A stretch of 64,000 bases of DNA, taken from contig CM041465.1 of assembly GCA_023213395.1 (NCBI GenBank), forward strand, positions 148,683,741-148,747,740, written 5' to 3'. Shown in pieces: positions 1 to 10,081 of this stretch. This DNA comes from Cycas panzhihuaensis (taxonomy: Eukaryota > Cycadophyta). The notes under the pieces are model-generated. The model saw nothing but the letters and a program-made list of their open reading frames with translations. It was not told the origin of the DNA and searched no databases. Each line of letters starts with the position of its first letter. Within the stretch, counting starts at the first letter, position 1. Both the position numbers and the translations under genes were made by a program.

Positions 1-929
1 TGGTTCCATTGGTGGAGCAAGGAGTATCAAGGAACGCCTCACTACAACTGGGCCTTTCTCAAAACCTCATTGATAGATCAATGTGAGGACTCTTGGAGTA
101 GAGATTACTTCTCCCAACTGACACATTTACAACAAACCAACACCATCCAAGCTTACATAGAAGAATTTTAGAATCTACAGAGCATTCTAACCTCAAAAAT
201 TGACCTTGATTAGATACTTCCAATGTATATTGGAGGGCGGGTGTATGAAGTTTTGTCTAAAAACGTTGGGTGTAGAGACTCTAATGAAAGCAATCAAATA
301 AGCATGCAATAAAAGCAAAATTCAGGAAAATGCACTAGAGTTATATTCGTCAAGATGACTCCCCTAGACCTTTGGGACAAGGCAATAGACTGAATGAGTA
401 CCAATTAAGGAGCAAGGACAACCTGCCACTTGGGGAATAGAAGAAAGGCGGACTTATGGAAGGCTGGTTATCAAAGGCAGAACACCTTCGGAATGGGACA
501 TGTTTTAACTACAATGACAAATGGAGTTGTGATCATAACTATCCAACAAAGAAAGTTTTTATGCTTAATAATGAAGAGATGGACCTACCAATACAAGAGG
601 AGCAACCACAAGAGGTGCAACACCAGAGGAGAATGAAGCAAAAATAGAAGAGTTACTCAATGAAATGAACCTTGAGAACGTGCAAATATCACTTTGGGCA
701 ATCGCTGGAACAATAAATATGCCTCAGACACTATGTTTTGAAGGAAATGTCAAGAATGTTAAACTATCAGTCTTAGTTGATAGTGACAACATGCATAATT
801 TCATTAATAGGCCGATTGCAGTCAAGTTGGGCCTCTAAGTCAAACCACTAAAACAATGCCAAGTAGTGATTGTTAATGGTAACAGTATGCCATGCAGAGG
901 TTTTTGTAATAAGATACACTTCAAATCTT
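1..929 (+). pseudogene. Ty3/gypsy relic G1, left arm (gag and protease)
   Basis: Decayed gag-protease segment. Around 40-280 the broken frames read a Retrotrans_gag-like stretch (SLIDQCEDSWSRDYFSQLTH). Around 480-580 a zinc-knuckle relic is visible (CFNYNDKWSCDHNYP), with two expected cysteines replaced by tyrosine. Around 740-925 a retropepsin-like segment reads VLVDSDNMHNFI, where D-S-G would be expected. There are many stops and frameshifts. The relic stops abruptly where the E1 LTR begins at 930, and its protease resumes after 8048 with IGGVDVVLGIQWL, typical of plant gypsy Pol. I am confident that it is gypsy and less sure of the lineage. Confidence 0.75.
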
Positions 930-1477
930 TGCTAAACCTGATGTTTACATGTTAAGAAAATGTACTCTATCATTCATGTATTATTTGTATTTATTGGGGC
1001 GACTTATTACTTAAGTGATAAAGTACACACCCACATTCTTTCCTAGTGATATGACATTATGACTTAAGGGTCAAAGTGACCCTTATGCACTTTTGCTTAC
1101 TTGAGAGCCCAAAAGGACACATATCTTACATGCAAAGGATGTAGCTTGGATGTTTGACACTTGTCAAACATCCAACACCCTAGGTCTCTCTTACAACTTT
1201 ATATATTGAGACCAATTCTGATGTATCTCATATGGAGTGTGAGTAACATTGTTATGCTGCCAGTTTGTTAATCAAACTATCATCCATTTGGAGATCTGGA
1301 CCAATTCCATCTCCTCCATATTTTGGTATTGTTATGCTCATGCTCTTTCATGCTTATGCTTTATTGACTATTTTATTTCAACATTTCTTCATTTGGGTGT
1401 CAATCATCTTTATTTTAGAGTAGATTGGTACTCTTTTCTAGATCTTGTGTATTGTAGGCTTAATGCCATTTCTAACA
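930..1477 (+). repeat. 5' LTR of Copia E1
   Basis: Starts TGCTAAACC (TGTTAAACC in the 3' copy) and ends TCTAACA, followed by the primer-binding site. U3 carries an 18-bp palindrome at 1004-1021 with one mismatch and a 14-bp perfect inverted repeat with a 2-nt spacer at 1146-1175 (half-site TTGGATGTTTGACA). The probable TATA box, TATATATT, is at about 1200-1207 and is flanked by GGTCTC (1183-1188) and GAGACC (1208-1213). Pairs with 7503-8047. Confidence 0.9.
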
Positions 1478-1479
1478 TT

Positions 1480-1491
1480 TGGTATTAGAGT
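1480..1491 (+). other. Primer-binding site of E1
   Basis: TGGTATTAGAGT lies two bases after the LTR and resembles the usual initiator-Met tRNA complement TGGTATCAGAGC with two changes. Confidence 0.8.
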
Positions 1492-2655
1492 AGTAGAAAT
1501 GAGTCATTTTTTCCTTTGATTTCTCTGTTTTCTAGTGATCTAGTTAGGGTTTTCAAACCCTTGGTAACGACCTTCGCACTCCGAAGGGAACCCAAGGTTA
1601 TTTGAAGTATTTTTTTTGCAACTTTAAGCACTTTCTGGTTACTAGCAGGTAGCAACTAAGTTATTTCAAGGTCTGAAATTTTTTTAGACACATTTGCAGG
1701 GTGCAACACTCATTGTTATAAAAAAAATAATGTTTTTTTTAATTTTTTCTTAAAAAAATTATTTCTCTATAGAAGGAAAGCAAATCTAAGAGATCTGATT
1801 GGTTTTTTTACTGTAAATCAGTCTTCTGGTTACTCCTTGTCACTTGCAACTGATCTATGCCAACTATCTTACTGTTTTGGGCGGATGCATCATTGATTTC
1901 AGTGATTTTCACTTCAAAAATTCACTTATTTTGCTTGTTTCTTCTTAATTTGGTTGGCTATCCTCTATCTGTCACTTACTGTAGGTGTCTCAACTTGTAA
2001 AGAAGATTTTTGAAGTATCTAAGAAAGGGTTTTAAACCCCAGAAGGTCGTACGACAACTATACGAACTCCATGGCCCATGCGCCCACCATAAAATTTAGT
2101 TGCTTTGTTCTTTTCATGTAGTGAATGAAATCGCATGAAATTTAAGACACCTCTTTCTTTGGCCTGAATAGAGATTCCTCTGAAATCTCAGCTCAATTTG
2201 ATATATGTGTAGCTCGTACGATTGTTCTGAAGATTTCCGCAGCTGCACGACCACCAAAATTCTATTATTTTTTCAAAAATTTCATTTTTAGACTTTATTG
2301 ATATAGCGTTAGGTTACATCAAATAGAATATTCTATTGAATATTTTCTTTTAAATAAACTTCTTTTCTAAAGTTTATTTTTATTTTTAGTGATTTCTAAC
2401 ATTTTAATCACTTTTTAATATTTTTTCAGCCTTTTTTCATCATTTTTGAATTATTTGACACTTAATAAATCTTACATTAGTGTTATTTAACTTGATTTAA
2501 GTGATTTTTAAGCATTTTTCATCATTGTAAAGTGAAAATTTCACTATTTTAAGTGATTTTCCTAAAGCTCCCTACGTGGTGATCTATTGCCCTAAGTAAA
2601 AAAGGGCCCAAAATTTCACTTTTTTTAATAAAATCACTTATCTTTTTGAGGTTGG

Positions 2656-2677
2656 TTAGGACTATTTAAAGTCCTAA
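2656..2677 (+). other. Conserved leader hairpin H1 of E1
   Basis: Stem TTAGGACT / AGTCCTAA (8 bp) with loop ATTTAA. Equivalent hairpins with different stem bases are in E2 (22184-22208) and EA (17248-17267, minus). The loop in each is an AT-only near-palindrome. Confidence 0.6.
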
Positions 2678-3031
2678 CACGCTGGTGGTAGCTGTATACT
2701 CTTGCAAGTGATTGATTGCATCATCAAAGTGATTGTTTTTCATTAAAAAACAAACCCACTTGCGACATCACATCAAGCAAAAGTTTATATTTTACTTGGT
2801 TTTTAAGCACTTTTTTCATTTAAGTGCCTTTGTAAATACGCTCATTATATTGTCTTTGATCTACTTCATTGCTTCTTTTGAAGTCTATCTTGTAAGCTAT
2901 TTTATAAAGCATTTCTCAAGTACATTTACCAAGTAAAAACTTACTTAATGTCAACTTAAACTTCATAAAAGTATTGACTTTAAAATTTGGTGGGAGAGGT
3001 TCAAAAAAGGTTTAATCGTTGCCTCTAAAAT

Positions 3032-3099
3032 AACCTCAAGCTTGGTGCATTTCTTAGGGGACCAACTGACCATACGATCAATGCACGACAATTGAGGTT
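3032..3099 (+). other. Conserved structured leader block H2 of E1
   Basis: Outer stem AACCTCAA (3032-3039) pairs with TTGAGGTT (3092-3099). Inside it TTGGT (3042-3046) can pair with ACCAA (3061-3065), and the segment GGTGCAT is retained. E2 has the same layout at 22538-22603 with one compensatory pair change in the outer stem. EA keeps the inner TTGGT/ACCAA part on the minus strand at about 16930-16960. Confidence 0.55.
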
Positions 3100-3408
3100 T
3101 CTTGGGGAAAAGGAGGTTCGAAAAGGGTGTTATTGGGGTTGTAAATCCCAAGGAAAGCATGGTACGTCCATGTAGATCCATCCTACCTGCCTTGTTCTAG
3201 ATTTGACTTGGTCATCCGTTGGAAATCCTTTATAGATCAGGGTTGGACCAACTCTATAGCCTAGTCCTCCACTCCTCATCATTCTCTTCAGTTGTTGAAT
3301 CTTCTAGTAAGATTAGGACTGTTGGCTTGTTAGAAGGTGGAACTTAAGTGACAACAGCTTAGAGTTTCCAAGTTCATATGCTAGCTTCAAGAGTTCTACA
3401 ACTTAAAC

Positions 3409-6400
3409 ATGGCTACTGTAAACATGCTCAATGCATGTACCATTAAATTGATTGGACAAGATAATTATCAAGAATGGAAACAACAAACACAAAATCTCTT
3501 GATCATGAATGAATGCTGGGGATATGTTTCTGAAAAAATCTCCAAACTTGTACCTGTGTAAAGTGATGATAATGTTGTTGTCTATTCGGATTCAATTCTT
3601 GTTGCTACTTGGGAATCTAAGGATGAAATTGCCTTGGTTTTTTTGCATATGATCATTGATGTTAATGTTGATCAAAACATTGTATGTGCTAAAACTTCTA
3701 ATGAAGCCTGGGACACATTGTCCTCATTATACGAAATGTGAGATGAAACTCACATAATGATGGTTAAAGCGAAACTCTACTCTTTGAAATTTGTAAGGCC
3801 AATGTCAACATTTTTTTCTTTAATAAAAGAGATATATAATGAGTTGAATACTTTAGGCAAACCAACTTCTATAGATGACCTTGTGACCACAACCTTGCAT
3901 GCATTGCCCAAGGATTATAATGGATTCATTTCATCCATTACACGTGATGGTTCACTTACATCAATAACTTTCAATCAACTTGAAAGTTTACTCCTTCAAG
4001 AAGAACAAATTTACATGAGGGAGGATGAGGAACCATCTACATCAGGAGCTTTTGCGGCCAAGCTAAAGGCCAAACAGGGTCCCAAACCAACATTACACAA
4101 ACAATTTGGAAACATTAACATTGGCTCATCAGAGGCAAATGTGATATGTCATTATTGTGGCAAAGTAGGCCACATTGCTTCTAAATGCTGAAAGAAGCAA
4201 GCGGATCTATAACAATCCCGCTAGCAGCAACAACCTCATCAGCAGTTCCAGCAGCAATGGCCCCCTTGACTAAATCGAGGTGCTTATCGAGGAGGTCAAA
4301 GAGGAAGGGGGGGTTTCAGAGGTGGCAATCAATGCCACACGAACTAGTTTGCAAATGAAGATAAGCTCTTTTGTACTTATCACAATTTAGAAGTTGATCA
4401 AATATGGATCATAGATTTAGGGCATCTTGTCATATGATAGGTAGTGAAGAACTCCCACATGACATCAAAGAAGGAAGGGGTCAACCAGTCACATTTGACA
4501 AAACAAATCTGTTAGATTTCAGGTATGGGCAAAATTGCCTCTTTTCATTCACCTACCAATCCTGCTTCCACATTTCCCACTAGAGATGCCTACCTCATTT
4601 CTTCCATGAGAAGAGTTTGCTATCTGTTAGGCAACTGGATAAACAACAGATGAGCATATTGTTTAAAAATGGGAAATGCATTATTAGTGACAAGTATGAT
4701 CAGGTGGTAGCCATTGGTCATGAAGACCATGGACTTTACAAGATGGATGCAACTAATATCACACTTGATACTGCATACTCAGTCACACAATCAATGTCAA
4801 AGATTCAACTTTGTCATGAACGTCTAGGCCACTTGAGCCTAGATAATATCAAGATGATGGTAATGAAGAACATGGTGCATGGACTTTCAAAGATATATGG
4901 ATCAAAATGTCTTTGTGAAGCTTGTATAATAGAGACACAACATCGACAGCCTTTCCCTAAAGGCAAAGCATGGCATGCATCACATCCCTTGCAACTGATC
5001 CACTCAGATTTACGCGGACCCATGTCCATGACATCTTTTGGAGGAGCATTGTATTACATCTCCTTCATAGATGACTTTTCACATAAAGTTTGGATTTATT
5101 TCATTAGGCAGAAATTTGAAGCATTTCAAAAATTCAAGGAATTCAAGCTAGAAGTGGAGAATGAATTTGGTTACTCATCAAGATTCTAAGATCAGATAAT
5201 AGAGGTGAATTCACTTCAAAGGAATTCATCCATTTTTGCAAGGACAATGGCATTCAAAGACAACTCACCATTCCACATACTCCTCAACAAAACAGAGTTT
5301 TAAAGTGAATGAATAGGACTTTGGCAAATAAAGGTAGAGCCATGGTGCATGCAAAAGGACTACCTCAAGTATATTGGGCAGAAGCATCCCAAACAACTGC
5401 GTATGTGGCAAATCAAAGTCCTACATCTGTAGTCATCGACATCATACCAGAGGAGGCTTGGCCTGGTAAAAAACCAACCGTTAGCCATTTGAGGACCTTT
5501 GGGTGCACTGCATAGATGCACATCCCCAATCAACAAAGATCAAAGATAGATAAACATAGTCTTAAATGTATTTTTATAGGGTATGCCATTCATAGCAAGG
5601 CATACAAATTGTATGACCTCATTGCTAGGAAAATGCATCTCTCAAGAGATGTTATCTTTGTTGAAGATGATCATAAGGAGTTGGCATCAACATCCATCCA
5701 ACCTCCTATTGACAAAGACAAATGGATTGTTGAGGAGTTTTTTCCCTCGCAATCATCAACACCATGTACATCATCTGCACTGGCTGTCCCTTCTTCATCA
5801 TTAGAGTCTGCTCCACTTGATCCCAGCATATCTTCTGTTGATCAACCACTACAACTGAAAGACCTTGAGGTTCAAGTAACATCAGTTAGAAAATTACCCA
5901 AATGGTATACTCAGACTATTTAGGACAGCCAGATCATCAAAGGAAAACGTCCATCAAAGTATCGACGACAAACCAATTATGCACTTATGGCTGAAGCGCT
6001 ATGTATTGATGAGCCTTCCACTTTTGAGGAGGCATATAAAAATGAAAATTGGAAGGCTGCCATGGATGGAGAAATCCATTCTATTGAGAAGAATGGAACA
6101 TGGGATTTGGTAGAATTGTCTAAGCACAAACAAGTAATCAGCTGCAAATGGGTTTGCAAAACCAAATTCCACTCTGATGGTACACTTAAGCGTCAAAAGG
6201 CAAGACCTGTTGCAAAAGGATTCAAACAGAAAGAAGGCATTGATTATGAGGAGACCTTTGCATCTATTGCAAATTTGAACACCATCAGACTTATCTTGGC
6301 CTTGACTGCTCAATGCAAATGGCCAATTTATCAGATAGACGTGAAGAGCGTTTTCCTCAATGGCAAAAGAGCATATGGTTTGTCGCCTGAAAAAGGCTTT

Positions 6401-7475
6401 GTATGGCTTGAAGCAAGCCCAAAGAGCACGGTACTAAAAAATCGATGATTATTTTTTTGAGACATGGATATCATCGATTCACATCAGATCTTAACTTATA
6501 CATTAAAGTTGGGAAGGACCATGCTATCTTTATTGTCTTGTATATTGATGACTTAGTGATCACAAGAAATGACACTAAGATGATTAAGATTCTCCAAGCT
6601 GACCGAAGAGAAGTTTTGAGACAACAGATCTTAGACTTCTTCATTATCTTTTAGGCTTTGAGGTATGGCAATAGCCAGGCTATATCTTCATCTCCCAAGC
6701 AAAATACTCTTGGGACATTTTGTAGCGGTTCAAGATGCATGACTGCAAACCAACACCTATACCAATGGAGAATGGAACAAAGCTAACTCTCAATGAGGAA
6801 GCAAAATCTACAAATCCCACTTTATTCCGACAACTAGTTGGTAGCCTAATCTACCTCACCAACACAAGACCGAACATTTTATTTATTGTAGGGATTTGTT
6901 CCAGGCACATGTCTGAGGTGAATCAGAACCATTGGAATGCAACTAAATGCATACTGAGATACCTCAAAGGCACATTGCAACATGGCCTTCAGTATGTGCA
7001 TAATGAGAACTTCGTCTTAGAAGGGTTCTTAAATTTTGATTGGGCAAGATGCCAAGATAGCTATAGATCAACCTTAGGTTACTATTTTACCCTTGGTTCT
7101 GGAGCCATTTCATGGAGTTGTAAGAAGCAACCAAATGTTACCTTGTCATCTATGGAAGTAGAGTACAAAGTTGCAGTCAACGCAGCTTGCGAGACTATTT
7201 GGCTTAGATGGATTCTTGGAGAGTTTAGACTTGAGCAGAATCACCCCACCAAACTGTATTGCTATAATCAAAATGTGGTCAAGTTGACAAAGAATCCAGT
7301 TTTTTATGCACGGATAAAACACATAAAGGTTCATCACCATTTCATCAAAGAATCTGTTGAGCAAGGTGATATCAACCTCCACTACAGACCTACAGAGCAA
7401 CAGACAACAGATATCTTTACCAAGCCACTTGGTAGAGAAAGGTTTGTAAAATTTAGAGATGGTCTAGGTGTCTGA
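3409..7475 (+). pseudogene. E1 Copia gag-pol polyprotein, broken
   Basis: The ATG at 3409 begins MATVNMLNACTIKLIG. Domain order is Gag (UBN2-type, 3409-4090), zinc knuckle CHYCGKVGHIASKC (about 4147-4188), protease, integrase, RT and RNase H, as in Copia. The first stop comes about 50 codons in. The protease site reads IIDLGHL instead of DSGA. The integrase keeps its H-H-C-C finger (HERLGHL...CLCEAC), but the catalytic Glu region reads QNRVLK followed by a stop. RT keeps YIDD at about 6543, but a block of the palm is missing near 6360. RNase H runs openly over 6735-7475 and ends in the family C-terminus FVKFRDGLGV. It cannot make active enzymes. Confidence 0.9.
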
Positions 7476-7502
7476 CTTAACATTGTAAACAATAAGCGAG
7501 GG

Positions 7503-8047
7503 TGTTAAACCTTATGTTTACATGTTAAACTAATGTACTTTATCATTTATGTATTATTTGTACTTTATGGGGTGACTTATCACTTAAGTGATAAAGTACA
7601 CACCAACATTCTTTCCCAGTGACATGACATTGTGACTTAAGGGTCAATGTGACCCTTATGCACTTTTGCTCACTTGAGAGCTTGAAAGGACACGTCCTAC
7701 ATGCAAAGGATGTAGCTTGGATGTTGGACACTTGTCAAACATCCAACACCCTAGGTCTCTCCTTTAACTCTGTATATTGAGACCAATTCCCATATATCTC
7801 ATATGGAGTGTGAGTAACATTGTCATGCTGCAAGTTTGCTAATCAAACTATCATTCATTTGGAGATTGGACCAATTCCATCTCCTCCATATTTTGGTATT
7901 GTTATGCTCATGCTCTTTCATGCGTATGCTTTATTGTCTAGTTTATTTCAATAGTTCTTCATTTGGATGTCAATCGTCTTTATTCTAGAGTAGATTGGTA
8001 CTCTTTTGTAGATCTTGTTTATTGTAGGTTTAATGCCATTTCTGACA
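7503..8047 (+). repeat. 3' LTR of Copia E1
   Basis: TGTTAAACC...CTGACA, homologous over its length to 930-1477. The 18-bp palindrome TTATCACTTAAGTGATAA is perfect here (7577-7594). The larger inverted repeat (7717-7746) has one mismatch. Confidence 0.9.
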
Positions 8048-9737
8048 ACCTTTGAGCACATGTATGTTTGCCATGCCTATTGGAGGTGTTGATGTAGTGC
8101 TAGGTATACAATGGCTCCAAAACTTGAGAAATATAGTCAATAATTATAGAACATGCTTCATGACTTTCTTCTAAAAGGGGCCCAAATACAAATGAGAAGC
8201 ACCACCCACACCCCTTCATAACTAGTCTCATTTAATTACTCGTTGAGCACATGTATGTTTGCCATGCCTATTGGAGGTGTTGATGTAGTGCTAGGTATAC
8301 AATGGCTCCAGAACTTGGGAAATATAGTCAATAATTATAGAACATGCTTCATGACTTTCTTCTAAAAAGGGCCCAAATACAAATTAGAAGCACCACCCAC
8401 ACCCCTTCATAACTAGTCTCATTTAATTACATGGAAAAGTTACTTAAGAAAAATCCCTCAATATATCTCATTTCCTATTATAAGATCTCAGTACAAAATG
8501 TCCCATCTGAAGCTCAAGCTATCATATACTAGTACAATAGAGTCTTTCAAGACATTTCTAAGGGGCTATCCCCACCTCGTGGCAATGAGCATGTAATAGA
8601 TTTAATACTAGGAGCTACACCCATAAACATTTGGCCATACAAACATCCATACCACTTCAAGAAGGAAATCAAACAAGTCACCAAGGATTTGCTTCAACAA
8701 GGAGCCATCATACCTAGTTCTAGTCCCTTTACCTCTCCAATTATTTTGATCAAGAAAAAGAATGGATTGTATCAAATATGCATCAACAATTGTGCTCTAA
8801 ATAAAATAACAATAAAAAATAGGTATCCGATACTATGGATTAATGATTTGTTGGATGAATTGCATGTCACCAAGTTCTCCTCTAAGATTGATCTCTGCTT
8901 CAGATATTATCAAATCCACATCAAACGCGATGATGTATATAATATAGCCTTATGGACATGCGAAGGATTGTTTGAATTTTGGGTTATGCCATTTGAGTTG
9001 ACTAGTATGCTTGCAATCTTCTAGTGCACTATGGATACAATACTGAAGCAATTTATTAGAAAATTTGTCTTGGTATTTTTTGATGACATTCTAATCTATA
9101 GCTGAACATAGGATGACCACTTAGACCATCTGCGAGAAGTACTGGGTATTTTAAAAGAAACCCAATTCTTCGCAAACAAGTCGAAATGCACTTTTGGAAT
9201 ATTTGGGTTGTATCATCATCCAGGACGAAGTCAAATGGGATCCCAAAAAGGTCCAAGCCATCGTAAATTGGCCTATGCCAATCAATGTCAAAAATGTCAG
9301 AAGTTTTCTGGGAGCAACTGGATTCCTATGACATTTTATTAGAGGATATGCTAGCGTAGTAGCACCCTTGACCAACGTCGCAAAGAAGGAAGCATTCATT
9401 TGGCATAGTCTAGCATATAGGCTTTCCAAGGATTAAGGGATACCATGGTCACAACCCTTGTCTTAGCTATGTTGAACATCTATTAACCATTTGCTTTGGA
9501 ATGTGATGCATTTAGAGTAGGATTAGAAGTAGTTCTTCATTAGAAATAACGACCCATATCTTATGAAATTCATAATCTAAATGCATGAGAAAGATTGAAA
9601 CATATTTACAAAGAGGAAATGCTTGCAATTATGCATGATATCCACCAATGGCGACAACACTTACTAGGTAGTAAATTCTTGGTCAAGGCGAATCATAACA
9701 ACCTCAGGCATTCCCTCAATCAAATCTCCTTATCATA
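8048..9737 (+). pseudogene. Ty3/gypsy relic G1, right arm (protease end, RT, RNase H)
   Basis: Continues G1 after the E1 insertion. Protease C-terminus IGGVDVVLGIQWLQNL is at about 8080-8125. RT starts near 8590; 8689-9024 is open and contains GAIIPSSSPFTSPIILIKKK. The catalytic box reads VFFDDILIYS near 9070, with a stop directly after it. RNase H traces run to about 9735 (ALECDAFRVGLEVVLH, then KEEMLAIMHDIHQWRQHLLG). There are several stops and frameshifts. RNase H ends abruptly where the LTR at 9738 begins, and I found no continuation. Confidence 0.8.
8052..8430 (+). repeat. Tandem duplication, about 191-bp period, in G1
   Basis: 8052-8240 and 8243-8430 are nearly identical, both beginning TTGAGCACATGTATG and ending near TTTAATTAC. 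The unit covers the protease C-terminus and the linker to RT, and the join starts four bases after the E1 3' LTR. Confidence 0.9.
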
Positions 9738-10081
9738 TGTGGAGGTCATTTAGATAGATTATTTAGATAAAATGACTTTATTTTATATAAAGTAATTTTA
9801 AGTGAAAGTTAAATTACATCACTTAAGTGAAATGGACATTAGGTGCATTTAGATGTGATTTCATTGTAATTTCATGTGAATGTCATTAGGTGGGAAAATC
9901 CTAACCCTAATGCACTTAATTATAAAAGATGAGATCTCATGGAGGGGGATATAATTCTCACCTCTCATTCTTGAGCTCTCATTTAGCTCTTCAATTGTTG
10001 TTCGCATTTCTTCTTGTCTCCATTCCATTTGTCAATGATGTAGTGTTTGTGATGTGACACTAGATCCAATATTCCCTTTCA
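9738..10081 (+). repeat. Unpaired plus-strand LTR with Met-type primer-binding site
   Basis: TGTGGAGGTC at the left, CCCTTTCA at the right, followed by TGGTACCAGAGC (10084-10095), a good Met-tRNA-type primer-binding site. The mirrored terminal context and abrupt loss of the G1 RNase H at 9737 support an LTR boundary. I found no second copy in this window, so the element is truncated or rearranged. Confidence 0.65.

Larger units (their letters stand above)
1492..3408 (+). other. Untranslated leader of E1
   Basis: About 1.9 kb of AT-rich DNA between primer-binding site and gag, without a plausible long ORF. The related elements have leaders of similar length: about 1.95 kb in EA once its insertions are removed, and about 2.1 kb in E2. 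It contains two structured blocks that are conserved by pairing rather than sequence (2656-2677 and 3032-3099). A role in packaging, dimerisation or translation is inference. Confidence 0.7.
930..8047 (+). mobile_element. Copia element E1, inserted into gypsy relic G1
   Basis: Full-length LTR element: 5' LTR, Met-tRNA-type primer-binding site, leader of about 1.9 kb, broken gag-pol, purine tract (about 7490-7502, AATAAGCGAGGG) and 3' LTR. The five bases before it (ATCTT, 925-929) match those after it (ACCTT, 8048-8052) at four of five positions, an aged target-site duplication. The gypsy protease frame continues across the two ends, so E1 is the younger of the two. Its LTRs have clearly diverged by substitutions and small indels, so it is an old insertion. 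E1, E2, EA and the LTR at 56042 are one family. Confidence 0.9.

Noticed and set aside
1249-1488. ORFs starting MLCCQF/MLCYQF in several E1-family LTRs
   Set aside because: They lie in R-U5 and recur because the LTR recurs; the reading is not preserved between copies beyond nucleotide similarity.
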